DNA of 64,000 nucleotides from Lewinellaceae bacterium (GCA_020636325.1 JACJYC010000006.1:186001-250000), one strand, 5' to 3'; counted from the stretch's first letter, positions 44,287 through 53,720 are shown. The notes: generated by a model not told the origin, from the sequence alone. A program made the numbers and translations.

Positions 44287-44978
44287 GTTTCAGTCTTTCA
44301 GTTGGCAGTTTTCAGTCTTCAGCGCCAACCATCCAACACGCCTCGGCCTGGCAGCATCCAGTATCCAGTATCCAGTCTTTCAGTTGGCAGTTTTCAGTTG
44401 GCAGTTTTCAGTCTTCAGCGCCAACCATCCAACACGCCTCGGCCTGGCAGCATCCAGCATCCCAGTATCCAGTCTTTCAGTCAGTTTTCAGTTGGCAGTT
44501 TTCAGTTTTCTTCAGCGCCAACCATCCAACGCGCCTCGGCCTGGCAGCATCCAGTATCCAGTATCCAGTTTTTCCAGTCTTTCAGTTGGCAGTTTTCAGT
44601 CTTCAGCGCCAACCATCCAACGCGCCTCGGCCTGGCAGCATCCAGCATCCAGTTTCCAGTTTCCAGTCTTTCAGTTGGCTCCAGGAATCCCTTTGGCAGT
44701 TTTCAGTCTTCAGCGCCAACCATCCAACGCGCCTCGGCCTGGCAGCATCCAGCATCCAGCATCCAGTTTCCAGTCTTTCAGCAGCCCTTTGGGACAGTTT
44801 TCAGTCTTCAGCGCCAACCATCCAACGCAGCATCCAGCATCCAGCCCAGTTTCCAGCCAGTCAGCCCAGTCTTTGGGACAGTTTTCAGTCTTCAGCGCAG
44901 CAACACGCCTCAGCATCCAGCATCCAGCACGCCTCAGCATCCAGCATCAGCATCCAGCATCCAGCATCCAGCATCAAC
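44287..44978. repeat. VNTR of about 96 bp, seven copies
   Basis: TTCAGCGCCAACCATCCAAC recurs at about 44319, 44415, 44512, 44602, 44709, 44807 and (degenerate) 44892. The spacing is 85-107 bases. Between copies lie CAGTTGGCAGTTTTCAG and CATCCAGTATCCAG words. The array runs up to the stop codon of the DUF819 gene. Reading frames through it give only Gln/Ser/Pro-rich nonsense. Similar words fill 63796-64000. Confidence 0.85.
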
Positions 44979-46119
44979 TCAACAGCTTGACCCCACCACC
45001 CAAAACCCCAGAAACGTCCCGATCGCCGTGCCCAACGACCCCCAGCAGGACCGCCGTCAGCGTCAGGTCGCTCCTGCCGAGGCTGCGGGCCAGGGCCAGG
45101 GCGGAAGTAGCGCCACCGATATTCGCCTGGCTCGTGATGGCCACCATATCCGGGTCGAGCCGGAGCAGCCGTCCGCCGATTATGGTGAAAAGGGCGTGGA
45201 CCAACACGGTGACCGCGGTGAGGGCGAGCAGGGAAAAACCAGCGAACCGAGTTTTCCGAAGGCTTCCAGGTTGCAGAACGCGCCGATCACCGCCAGGAAC
45301 AGGTACACCGAAAACAGCCCCAGCGCCTGCGGGCCCCGAAGTTTGGAGGCCCAGGGAATTTGTGCGATGATCAGGGCGATCAGGGTCAGGGTGATCACGG
45401 AAGGTACGGACAGGAGGTCTTGCACGTAATCGGAAAGGACAAGCGCCCCGAAACCCATTCCCAGGGTGATGCCCAGATCGATCGGGCCCCATGGATTCCT
45501 GGTCGCCGTTGTCGACAAATTCTCCCTTGCCGGGCAGGTCTTCCCGCACCTGAACCTTCCAGATGCGGACCAGGAATTTGGGCAGGACGAGTGTTGCCGC
45601 CATCCACAATGTCGTAATGATATTGTCAACAGCTACCGCGCCGCCGTACATTACGCCGTCCCGGATGACGTCATAATGCAGGGCGACAGCGTTGAAATTC
45701 ACGCTTCCGCCGGTATAGGTGGCGGTATACATGCCGCCTACGGCGCTGTACAGGTCGCCCAGGATTTCCCGGCCGTTGATCAGCTTCATGCCCAGGATCA
45801 CGCCCACGGTTGTACCGGCCGCTCCGATCAGAAACAGCGCGATCATGGGAAGGCCGGCCTTGAGGATATCCTTCAGGTTGACCCGGAGCAGCAACCAGAA
45901 AATGGACATCGGCGCCAGGTAGGTGAAGATGCCGTCATAAACCGGAACCGGGTGCTCCTCCGACGAGCCGGCCGGTATGATGCCGAGGTTGGCGACAATG
46001 GCGGTTAGAACGATGACCAGGAGCGCGGTGCCCAGGCTTTTCAAGATTGTCCGTTCGACCAGTATTTCGGATAGGACAACGAGCAGGCACAGGATAAACA
46101 GGATCAGGATCGGATTCAT
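44979..46119 (-). CDS. DUF819 family membrane protein (frame interruptions)
   Basis: An integral membrane protein of the DUF819 (YjcL-like) family, related to sodium-dependent transporters. There are several hydrophobic helices: ILILFILCLLVVLSEILVE, ALLVIVLTAIVANLGIIPAG, GLPMIALFLIGAAGTTVGVI, and a C-terminal half with SQANIGGATSALALARSLG. Frames break near 45490 and 45270; the other frame there reads DLGITLGMGFGALVLSDYVQ. A third break near 45030 gives the ending TAIGTFLGFWVVGSSC with the stop at 44979. Length is about 380 residues. The substrate is unknown. Confidence 0.82.
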
Positions 46120-46165
46120 TATTCAAATGTAAATAATTTAATCCGACCTGATCCCTCAATTATTT

Positions 46166-46582
46166 TCAATGCTTTTCATCGCGGCACAAACCCACGATCT
46201 CATGGAAAACATCGTGCAACCCCGTCAGCGACGCAGTCAGCTGTTCGTCGGTTGCCTTCTTTTTGATCATTTTGTTGAGTTTGGAACTGCCTTTTGCCAG
46301 CCGCTTGACCGCATCGGCCATCTTTGGGTTGTTGAATTCCGCCGGGATCTTCGCTTTGGCGAGGGCTTTGGCCTTTTGAACCATTTCGCCGGAGCGCGTC
46401 CGGATCGGCTCGAAATTCCCCTCTTCCATCGGGTGGAAGGTTTCCGACATCACGGTGTGAAAGGCGCCCAGTTCGGGCCATTGATCAAAAATGCCTTTCG
46501 GGGCCGGATTGCCGAAAACCGGGCTGAATGCGGCGGCGCTCAGCAAGAAGAGGCCCAGAACGAGGAAATTGCGCTTGGTCAT
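46166..46582 (-). CDS. Small exported protein of the SCO gene cluster
   Basis: A 138-residue protein with a signal peptide (MTKRNFLVLGLFLLSAAAFSP...FG) and an all-helical mature part. His, Met and Cys are notable (FHTVMSETFHPMEEGN and LHDVFHEIVGLC), and these could bind a metal. It follows the SCO gene by 27 bases on the same strand, so a role in copper or respiratory-complex handling is plausible but inferred. I do not recognise a named family. Confidence 0.65.
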   Translation of the reverse strand: MTKRNFLVLGLFLLSAAAFSPVFGNPAPKGIFDQWPELGAFHTVMSETFHPMEEGNFEPIRTRSGEMVQKAKALAKAKIPAEFNNPKMADAVKRLAKGSSKLNKMIKKKATDEQLTASLTGLHDVFHEIVGLCRDEKH

Positions 46583-46609
46583 TGATTTTGATGTTAAGGA
46601 ATTAGAAAA

Positions 46610-47227
46610 TTATTTGGTTTGTTTCAGTTCGTACAACAGGCGTTCGATATCCTGCATGAAGCCGTCTACCGCTTTCGGGTCCGTGCCGTCGCAATAGGAC
46701 CGGATCCGCCTCTTCGGATCGACCAGGATGAGGTAGCCGCTGTGGGTGAATCCGCCCGGCGCCAGGGAGTCGACCATCACCGTGCTGATATAATCATCGG
46801 CCAGGTCGTAGATGGCGTCCTGATCGCCGGTCACAAAATGCCATTTTTCGGTCTTCACGCCCAGGTTGTCGGCGTACCACTTCAACCTGCCGACCGTATC
46901 GCGCCTCACGTCGATCGAATAGGACAACAAGGCCAGCAGATCCTCGGTTTCATACTTGTCGTAAATCCGCATCATTTGTTGTTTTACTTTCGGACAAATG
47001 GTCGGGCACGACGTGAAAAAGAAGTCGGCAATATAAGCCTTGCCGGCAAAGGTGGCGTTGGTCACCAGTTGGCTGTCCTGGTCCACAAATGCAAAATCGG
47101 GGATGGCGGGAGCATCCTCCTCTCCGCCGGTTGCAGCCGGATTGCTGATAACGGGCAGCGGATCGCTCAGCTGATTGCCGCATCCGGCCGTTAAAACCGG
47201 TAATATCAATAGAATGAATCGTTTCAT
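46610..47227 (-). CDS. SCO1/SenC-family copper chaperone lipoprotein
   Basis: A thioredoxin-fold protein that delivers copper to cytochrome c oxidase or keeps its cysteines reduced. The copper-binding CxxxC is FTSCPTICPKVK and the third ligand His is in GGFTHSGYLILVDP. The lipoprotein signal is MKRFILLILPVLTAGC. Length is 205 residues with no frame problem. It is in a minus-strand cluster between a small lipoprotein (12-base gap upstream) and a small exported protein. Confidence 0.92.
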   Translation of the reverse strand: MKRFILLILPVLTAGCGNQLSDPLPVISNPAATGGEEDAPAIPDFAFVDQDSQLVTNATFAGKAYIADFFFTSCPTICPKVKQQMMRIYDKYETEDLLALLSYSIDVRRDTVGRLKWYADNLGVKTEKWHFVTGDQDAIYDLADDYISTVMVDSLAPGGFTHSGYLILVDPKRRIRSYCDGTDPKAVDGFMQDIERLLYELKQTK

Positions 47228-47238
47228 GACGGGATGGT

Positions 47239-47672
47239 TTAATGGTGATCAACCGGTTTTTCCGCGCCGGCCAGCAGCGATTTCGCCGTTTCCATGCTGT
47301 GCAGCATTTTATCTTTCACGGCGGATATCTTCTCCTTTTCCTGCGTCAGATAGGCCTCAGCTTCCTCCTGCGCCATCTGTTCGATCTCGTCGTGCGGTCT
47401 CAATTCGTGCATCCAGTCCCACATGGCGTCTTCCGCCAGCGTCAGTTCGGTAATCCCGGCTTGTACCAGGCTGTCCTGGGGCAGGTTTTTGAGGTCCTTT
47501 TTCAGGCTGCTGAGTTCGCCCATTTTGGGCATGACCTCGTCGTGTACGGCCATGACCGCTTCCCAGAGGCCGGCGCCGGTTTGTTCTTCGGGTTGCGGGT
47601 TTTGCCGGATTGCTGGCAGGAAAAAACCGCGAAGGATAAAAAAAGTATATGGATCAATTTCTTCGGTTGCAT
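47239..47672 (-). CDS. Small helical lipoprotein upstream of SCO (one frame interruption)
   Basis: The start at 47672 gives MQPKKLIHILFLSFAVFSC, a lipoprotein signal. After one frame change near 47565 the sequence continues MAVHDEVMPKMGELSSLKKDL, and a helical body with TLAEDAMWDWMHELRPHDE follows. It ends EKPVDHH, with possible metal-binding His. Length is about 145 residues. Its position 12 bases before SCO suggests cotranscription and a periplasmic helper role (inference). The family is not recognised beyond Bacteroidota-type conserved proteins. Confidence 0.7.
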
Positions 47673-47807
47673 GATGCTTGGTTTAAATACGGTTGACGTC
47701 ACAGGAGGTCGTGCCGGCTTCAGGGCTGTACACCTGTGCGCTTGCCGGTAAAGGCTGAAAAGCCCGCCGGCTGAGATTATTCTGGTCAATTGGTGTGGAA
47801 AAACAGC

Positions 47808-48179
47808 TCAGGAACGCGGAGGGTGAAAGATATCCGGGTTAAATCCAAAACTGTAAAAACACGCTACCGCGGGCAATTCCTGTTGGCGATGATTTACCGG
47901 ACAGGGGGCGGGTTGCGCAGCGACGGGCGAAAGGATAAAAACGGAAAACTTTTCCTGGTTTGAAGGCGCCGGGAAACCGGTATTTTCATCTTCCGTCCGG
48001 GCAATCACTTTATTGACATAGCAGCGGCCGTAGCACATGACTTCGGGCCGGTCCAGGTTGATGCAATATTTCCGGGTGATGAACGATTTGTTGAATTGAT
48101 AAAGGGAGTAGATCAGGTTCAGCTGGAAGGCGGGAACCAGGGCCAGAAACAGGAGCGATATGGCCAAAATATTTTTCAT
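47808..48179 (-). CDS. Cys-rich small membrane protein
   Basis: A 123-residue protein with an N-terminal membrane segment (MKNILAISLLFLALVPAF) followed by a Cys motif, KYCINLDRPEVMCYGRCYVNK (C-x9-C-x3-C). It resembles small Bacteroidota proteins of the form YCxNxxxPxxxCxGxC, whose role is unknown to me. The C-terminal half is low in structure. It is upstream of the SCO cluster with a 135-base gap. Thiol or metal handling is an inference. Confidence 0.65.
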   Translation of the reverse strand: MKNILAISLLFLALVPAFQLNLIYSLYQFNKSFITRKYCINLDRPEVMCYGRCYVNKVIARTEDENTGFPAPSNQEKFSVFILSPVAAQPAPCPVNHRQQELPAVACFYSFGFNPDIFHPPRS

Positions 48180-48247
48180 CAGCGCCCAAAAGTACGGTTT
48201 TTCCGGTTATGTTGCCGGCGTCTTTTCAGGCAGAAATATTTCCGCCA

Positions 48248-49144
48248 TCATGCAACGGGCGCTCCCCCGCCATAGGTTTCGATGGTGTACAGCGGGGCAT
48301 GCAGGATGCGGGTATGGGCTTCGATCCGGGCGATCTGGCGTTCATCCAGGGCGCGATAGGCCTGTTCGGACATCACCAGGAAACGACGGCCGTCCTTGCT
48401 CCTGACCTGCAGCATATTGCCCGCAAAGGCATTCATTTGTTCAAAGGAAATGCCGATGATCTCCTTTCCGGTCGACCGCAGTTTGTCCGCGACCAATTCC
48501 CTTTCTTCCGCGCCGGCGATGCTTTCCAGACAGATCACCGCAAAGGTTTCGCCGAGGGCCATCATGACGTTGGTATGGTAGATCTCCGTTCCGTTCTGGT
48601 CGACGGCGCGGAAAAGGACCGGTTCGTAACCCGTTTGCCGGGCAAATTCCCGGGTGAGCTCAGGGTCGGTCCTCGGGCTGGTGCAGGCGTATACCAGCCG
48701 GTTTTCGCGGTCGAGGACCATGCTGCCTGTGCCCTCCAGAAAGCGGTTGTCCGACTCGGCGGCTTCCATCCGGATCCGGTCGTGGACGGCGAAACGGGCC
48801 CTCAGCCGTTCCAGCATCGCCTCGCTTCTTTCCAGCCGGCGGTTGGGCGAAAACATGGGAAAGGTGAAGACGCGGCCGTCCTCGTGAAAAGTGACCCAGT
48901 TGTTGGGGAAAACGGCATCTGTTTTTACAGGTTCGGGCGTGTCGTCGGCTACGATCACTTCAATGCCTGCGTTGCGCAATTGTCCGACAAACCCGTCAAA
49001 TTCCGCCAGGGCTTTGCGGCTGACCTCTTCGGCGGAAAGGCGGGCGTCATTGTGCTGAAACGCGTTGTTGGCGGCCGTTTCCGGATTGAACCCGAACCTT
49101 GCCGGCCTGACCATCAGAATTACATCGGCGATCTGCTCTGCCAT
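48248..49144 (-). CDS. ctlX: CtlX-type citrulline/arginine deiminase-related hydrolase
   Basis: A member of the amidinotransferase/deiminase fold (CtlX, arginine deiminase-related). Motifs include MVRPARFGFNPETAANNAFQ, DAVFPNNWVTFHEDGR, FLEGTGSMVLDR, YHTNVMMALG and MNAFAGNMLQVRS. The start at 49144 matches the family N-terminus; upstream codons would run through the G-rich array and are not coding. Length is 298 residues, intact. The family hydrolyses guanidino or ureido substrates, and the actual substrate here is not tested. Confidence 0.88.
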   Translation of the reverse strand: MAEQIADVILMVRPARFGFNPETAANNAFQHNDARLSAEEVSRKALAEFDGFVGQLRNAGIEVIVADDTPEPVKTDAVFPNNWVTFHEDGRVFTFPMFSPNRRLERSEAMLERLRARFAVHDRIRMEAAESDNRFLEGTGSMVLDRENRLVYACTSPRTDPELTREFARQTGYEPVLFRAVDQNGTEIYHTNVMMALGETFAVICLESIAGAEERELVADKLRSTGKEIIGISFEQMNAFAGNMLQVRSKDGRRFLVMSEQAYRALDERQIARIEAHTRILHAPLYTIETYGGGAPVA

Positions 49145-49180
49145 TGTTGTTGAAAATTTGGGCAAAGGTAAGGTTTTTTG

Positions 49181-49334
49181 AGAGGGGGGGGGGGGGTGAG
49201 GGTGAGAGGGTGAGAGGAGGGGTGAGAGGGTGAGGGGTGAGGGGTGAGGGGTGAGAGGGTGAGAGGGTGAGAGGGTGAGAGGGGGAGAGGGTGAGAGGGT
49301 GAGAGAGTGAGAGAGGTGAGAGAGTGAGAGCCAA
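49181..49334. repeat. GGGTGAGA purine array with a 13-G run
   Basis: A run of 13 G (49184-49196) is followed by about 18 units of gggtgaga/ggggtga. It fills the divergent spacer between ctlX and the outer-membrane protein gene. The purine-only strand could form G-quadruplex or triplex structures, and its length is prone to slippage. Confidence 0.8.
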
Positions 49335-49434
49335 CCCTTGGGGCCGGACGGCCGTCTTATCACGAAAAGATTCTTTAATTCCGGATTATTTTCTTTTTTC
49401 GCCCTGCAATTGTTCATGCACCAATCCTGAATAG

Positions 49435-50307
49435 ATGAAATGGTTTCCTTTCCTGATCTTCATGGCCACAATGATCCTTGCGGTAACTGCCAACGGTCAG
49501 AAGATCAGCCGCAATCTCAACCTGGCAGATACCACCCAGCAACATATGCTGTTCACCCAGCGCGGCGATGTATTGGTCGGCCGGGTGGACGGGCTGACGG
49601 CCGACAGCGTCTATTTCAGCATCCGCGGCCGGTTCCCGATGACCTACGCCAAAAGTGAAATTACCTGGCTGGGGCCCGCGGATGAGGCGCCCAACAGGAC
49701 GGGCAGCACCTTTGACAACTGGGGAGGCATCGAAATGGTTGAGGCCGCCGGCGATGAAAACCTCCTGTACAGCCCAACCGCCTTCCGGCTGGGGAAAAAA
49801 CAGGTTGAGATCCGGAACGTCGACCTGCTCTACAACGAGGTGTCCGCCGGCATCGGGGATAATGTCCAGATCGGCGGCGGTGCTGTATTACCGATCGCCT
49901 TTTTCCTGAAGGCCAAAGCCGGGTTTGATGTTTCCAACCTCGTCCACCTGGGGGTGGGCGCCAATTTCCTGCTCCCGATCATCGTGGATGCGGACGGCGT
50001 TTCCACCCACGTTTTCGGCATAGCCACCATCGGTGAACCCGGCCGTTTTCTCAACCTCACCGCCGGATACGGGCTTTCACTGACCGACTCCTACGATCCG
50101 GAATTTATCATTACCTTGGGCGGCGGGTTAAATTTCCTCCCAAACTGGCGAATCTCCCTCGACGGCATGTTCCTGCCCGGCGAAGGCGCGCTGCAAAGCC
50201 TGATGTTCAGCTGGTTCAAGGGAAAGAACCGCTTTGAGATGGGCGCTGTTTTCATTCTGGACGACTTTATCCCGTTTCCGATTATTTCCTACGCAAGAAG
50301 ATTCTGA
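49435..50307 (+). CDS. Hypothetical outer-membrane beta-barrel protein
   Basis: A 290-residue exported protein with the signal MKWFPFLIFMATMILAVTANG. Residues about 40-85 look like a small SH3-like or LSM-like module (GDVLVGRVDGLTADSVYFSI). The rest alternates polar and hydrophobic residues in beta-strands, with Gly turns, and ends in Phe (YARRF), typical of an outer-membrane barrel. No named family was recognised. The eIF1-like gene follows with a 1-base gap. Confidence 0.7.
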   Translation: MKWFPFLIFMATMILAVTANGQKISRNLNLADTTQQHMLFTQRGDVLVGRVDGLTADSVYFSIRGRFPMTYAKSEITWLGPADEAPNRTGSTFDNWGGIEMVEAAGDENLLYSPTAFRLGKKQVEIRNVDLLYNEVSAGIGDNVQIGGGAVLPIAFFLKAKAGFDVSNLVHLGVGANFLLPIIVDADGVSTHVFGIATIGEPGRFLNLTAGYGLSLTDSYDPEFIITLGGGLNFLPNWRISLDGMFLPGEGALQSLMFSWFKGKNRFEMGAVFILDDFIPFPIISYARRF

Positions 50308-50308
50308 C

Positions 50309-50658
50309 ATGAAAGACAAAAAAGGCAAAGACCGGCAAGGCGTCGTGTATTCAACCGACCCCGACTTCAATTACCAATACGAAGAACAGGAAGAGCAGGA
50401 ATTGCTGCCGCCCAACCGGCAGGTCCTGCGCATTGCCCTGGACCGCAAGCAGCGGAAGGGCAAGGAGGTGACCCTCATCACCGGCTCAAAGGCCCGGATG
50501 CCGATCTGCAGGAATTGGGAAAATGGTTGAAGACCAGGTGCGGCACCGGCGGGTCCGCCAAAGATGGGGAGATCCTCATTCAGGGCGACCAGCGGGACAA
50601 GGTCCTGGCCCTGTTGTTGGAGAAGGGGTATTCGAATTCGAAGAAATCGGGCGGGTAG
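50309..50658 (+). CDS. eIF1/SUI1-like (YciH) translation factor (one frame interruption)
   Basis: A bacterial relative of eukaryotic initiation factor 1. The SUI1 core reads RKQRKGKEVTLITG, then after adding one T near 50483 FKGPDADLQELGKWLKTRCG, GGSAKDGEILIQGDQRDKV and LLLEKGY. The N-terminal part is acidic (QYEEQEEQELLPP). Length is about 116 residues. The stop TAG lies inside a 28-bp perfect palindrome. Confidence 0.88.
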
Positions 50659-50682
50659 GGACGCAAAATTTTGCGTCCCTAC
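50655..50682. repeat. 28-bp perfect palindrome
   Basis: Arms GTAGGGACGCAAAA and TTTTGCGTCCCTAC meet without a loop. It contains the stop of the SUI1 gene and lies 18 bases from the end of the convergent pnp gene, so it may act as a bidirectional terminator. The form is that of a dispersed REP-like repeat. Confidence 0.8.
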
Positions 50683-50699
50683 GGGCCACGATATATCGA

Positions 50700-52954
50700 T
50701 CAACGGCGACCTTTAAATCCGCCGCCGCCGCCGCGGCGATCACCGCCGCCTCGTCTGTCACCGCCGCGATCGCCGCCGCGGTCACCCCGGTCACCCCGGT
50801 CGCCGTCGCGATCATCGCCGCCGCCGTTGCCGTTCGGGTTGGGCAGCAGCGCTTTGCGGGAAAGGCGCAGTTTGCCGGTCTTTTTATCGACTTCGATCAG
50901 TTTGACCTTTACTTCGTCGCCTTCCTGGAAGTGTTCTTCCACGTTTTCAATGCGCGTATGTGAGATTTCGGAAACGTGGAGCAGGCCGCTCTTGCCGTGG
51001 AAATCGACAAATACGCCGTAAGGCATGACGCTGGCCACCTTGCCGACATAAACCTCGCCGACCTGCGGGGTAAAGGTGATCTTGTTCACCCGTTCGACGG
51101 CCGCATCGATAGAGGCCTTGTCGGAGCTGGCGATGCTGACGATCCCTTTGTCGCCCACTTCTTCGATATTGATCACGGTGCCGGTCATGGCCTGGATCTC
51201 CTGGATCACCTTGCCGCCAGGCCCGATGACAGCGCCGATAAAGCTCTTCTCGATGGTGAGCTGTACCATGCGCGGTGCATGCGGTTTGAGGTCTTCGGCG
51301 GGTTGGGCGATGCCTTTGGCCATTTCGCCGAGGATGTGGAGGCGGCCCTGGCGCGCCTGTTCGAGGGCTTTTTCCAGTTGTTCGTACGGCAGGCCGTCGA
51401 TCTTGATGTCCATCTGGCAGCCGGTGATGCCTTCGTTGGTGCCGGTCACTTTGAAGTCCATATCGCCCAGCGCGTCTTCATCGCCGAGGATATCCGACAG
51501 GATCGCGATCCGCTTGCCGTCGGAGATCATGCCCATGGCGATCCCGGAAACGGCTGCTTTGACCTGGATGCCGGCGTCCATCAGCGCCATGGACCCCGCG
51601 CAAACGGTGGCCATGGAGGAGGAGCCGTTGGATTCCAGAATATCGGAAACGAGGCGGATGGTGTACGGCGATACCGGCATGACCATGCGCAGCGAGCGGG
51701 CTGCCAGGTTGGCGTGGCCGATCTCCCGCCGGCCGGGACCCCGCATAGGCTTGGTTTCACCGACTGAATAGGGCGGGAAATTATAGTGCAGGATGAATTT
51801 GTCGTAGTATTGCCCGAGTGCGTTGTCGATCATGATCTCGTCCATTTTGGTGCCGAGCGTGACCGAGGTAAGGCTCTGGGTTTCGCCGCGGGTGAAAATG
51901 GAAGAACCGTGAGCGGCCGGCAGGTAGTCGACTTCCACCCAGATCGGGCGGATCTCGTCGAGTTTGCGGCCGTCGAGGCGGGGTTTCCAGGTTCAGGACC
52001 ATCTGGCGAATGGTTTCCTTTTTCAGCTTGTCGAAATATTTGCTGAAGAGGTCGCCATTTTCTTCCATATATTCTTCGCCTTTTTCAGCCAGGATGGTTT
52101 CCTTGGCCTTGGTCTTGATGGCGTCGAACTTATCCTTGCGGCTATGCTTGTCGAGTGCGGATTTGGCTACTTCCAGGATATCGGCTTCACAAAGGGAGGC
52201 GATTTTCGCTTTCAGTTCCTCGTCTGCCGGAGCGGGCGTCAATTCCCGTTTGTTGAGGGCTTTTTCGCCGACCAGTTCGGCCAGTTTGAGCTGGGCCTGG
52301 ATCTGGGTCTTGATGGCTTCGTGCCCGGTTTTGATGGCTTCAACGAGGGCTTTTTCCGAGCATTCCTTGGCTTCGCCTTCCACCATCATGACGTCGGCCA
52401 TGGTAGCGGCTACGATGATGTCGATATCGGCATCGGCCAGGGCGGTTTTGCCGGGGTTGATCACGTATTCGCCGTTGATGCGGGCAACGCGCACTTCGGA
52501 GATGGGGCCGGCGAAGGGAATATCGGATACGGCCAGCGCCGAGGAAGCTGCCAGGGCGACGAAAGCGTCGGGCGGAGTGTCCTTATCGCCGGAGATCAGG
52601 TTGATGATCACCTGGGTGTCATTCATGTAGCCGTCGGGAAAGAGGGGGCGGATAGCCCGGTCGACCAGGCGGGAAATGAGGACCTCGTAGTCCGACAATT
52701 TGGCTTCGCGGCGGAAGAAGTTGCCGGGGATGCGGCCTGCGGCTGCGAATTTTTCCTGATAGTCAACGGAGAGGGAAGAAATCCTGTCCTGCGCGGGGTT
52801 CTTTAGCCGACACGACGGTGGCCAGGATCATGGTGTTGCCGATGCGGACCATGGCGGAACCATCGGCCTGGGTGGCTAGTTTACCGGTTTCAATAGTAAC
52901 AGTCCTCCCGTCCGGTAGGTCAAAGGAGGTCGTTAGCGGAATCTTTTGTCCCAT
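50700..52954 (-). CDS. pnp: Polyribonucleotide nucleotidyltransferase (frame interruptions)
   Basis: PNPase degrades RNA from the 3' end and is part of the degradosome. The first RNase PH domain begins MGQKIPLTTSFDLPDGRTV. The second contains GSSIFTRGETQSLTSVTLG, SNGSSSMATVCAGSMALMD and GDEDALGDMDFKVTGT. KH (VIGPGGKVIQEIQAMTG) and S1 (VGEVYVGKVASVMPYGVFVDF) domains follow. The C-terminus is an unusual Gly/Arg/Asp-rich tail of about 45 residues (GDRGDRGDRGGDRGGDRRGG). Frames break near 52790 and near 51980. Repaired length is about 751 residues. It is downstream of rpsO, as in many bacteria. Confidence 0.95.
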
Positions 52955-53139
52955 TTTTAATCAAATTTAATACAATAAGGATAATTTCCCGTGCAGCAAT
53001 GTGCACGCAGCCTTGATGTGAGCGGGCCAGTGAGGGGCGGTTTCGACGGTATATTGTGGAATTGATCGGCTGTAAAAATAGTACAGCAATTGGTCGAATT
53101 CCGGCTAATGTGCGGACCAAATATAATAAAGTTCGGGAA

Positions 53140-53199
53140 GATTTGAGGATTAAAGATGAGCTGAGGGCTTGGCGCCTCGCATCTCCGGATCCTCAAATC
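53140..53199 (-). promoter_or_regulatory. Intercistronic rpsO-pnp hairpin
   Basis: GATTTGAGGAT at 53140-53150 pairs perfectly with ATCCTCAAATC at 53189-53199 around a 38-base loop, with a possible inner stem. It lies just after the rpsO stop. In E. coli a hairpin in the same place is cut by RNase III to start pnp mRNA decay; the same role here is inference. Confidence 0.5.
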
Positions 53200-53212
53200 C
53201 TCACCAGTAGAC

Positions 53213-53488
53213 CTACTTACGAATACCTAATTGTTCAATCAGGCTGCGGTATTTCTGGATGTCTTTCTTGGCCAGGTATTGGAGCAGCTGCTTGCGCTTG
53301 CCCACCATGCTGAGGAGGGCCTTGCGGCAGGCGTGGTCCTTTTTATTGGTCTTCAAGTGCTCGGAAAGACTTTGAATCCGGTAAGTAAACAGGGCGATTT
53401 GCCCTTCGGTCGATCCGGTGTTCTTCTCAGAACCACCGTAGGTGCGGAAAATTTCCGCCAATTTGTCGTTTGTTAAGTATGCGCTCAT
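53213..53488 (-). CDS. rpsO: 30S ribosomal protein S15
   Basis: A 91-residue ribosomal protein that binds 16S rRNA early in small-subunit assembly. Family features are GGSEKNTGSTEGQIALFT, RIQSLSEHLKTNKKDHACR, LLSMVGKRKQLLQYL and YRSLIEQLGIRK. The start at 53488 (MSAYLTNDK) is chosen over an upstream ATG that adds six residues. A TACCTTTG -7-like box lies on the minus strand at 53543-53536. It leads the rpsO-pnp pair, 258 bases before pnp. Confidence 0.96.
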   Translation of the reverse strand: MSAYLTNDKLAEIFRTYGGSEKNTGSTEGQIALFTYRIQSLSEHLKTNKKDHACRKALLSMVGKRKQLLQYLAKKDIQKYRSLIEQLGIRK

Positions 53489-53605
53489 AATTGTTAAAAC
53501 CATCAATGATCACGAAAATCTATTAATAGCGGCCGCAAAGGTAATCATTTTTTCCTTCGTCGGTATGTTTTTTTGATTTTCCCCGGATTTTAAGCCTGGA
53601 GGGGG

Positions 53606-53720
53606 ATGTTGATGATGGTTGATGATGGTTTATTTTGGTTTATTTTGGTTGATGATGGTTTATTTTGGTTTATGATGGTTTATGATGGTTTATTTTGGTT
53701 TATGATGGTTTGTGATGGCA
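53606..53720. repeat. GATGGTTTATTTTGGTTTAT array
   Basis: Ten- to twelve-base words gatggtttat and tttggtttat alternate over 115 bases. A complementary A/C-rich patch (acaacaaaaaaacaaataaacc) lies at about 53945-53975, beyond the mobile element. It is the same family as 25494-25826. Confidence 0.75.

Noticed and set aside
44281..44990. Possible phage or plasmid integration remnant in the 42-45 kb island
   Set aside because: No integrase, att-like duplication at a tRNA or phage gene is visible, and the island is made only of tandem repeats.
44139..45429. Gln/Ser/Pro-rich proteins across the VNTR
   Set aside because: Three overlapping frames are all open because the repeat has few stops; one runs antisense into the DUF819 gene.
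48248..49417. N-terminal extension of CtlX through the G-rich array
   Set aside because: The extra 91 residues are a Ser/Pro/Leu translation of the low-complexity repeat, and family similarity begins at the ATG at 49144.
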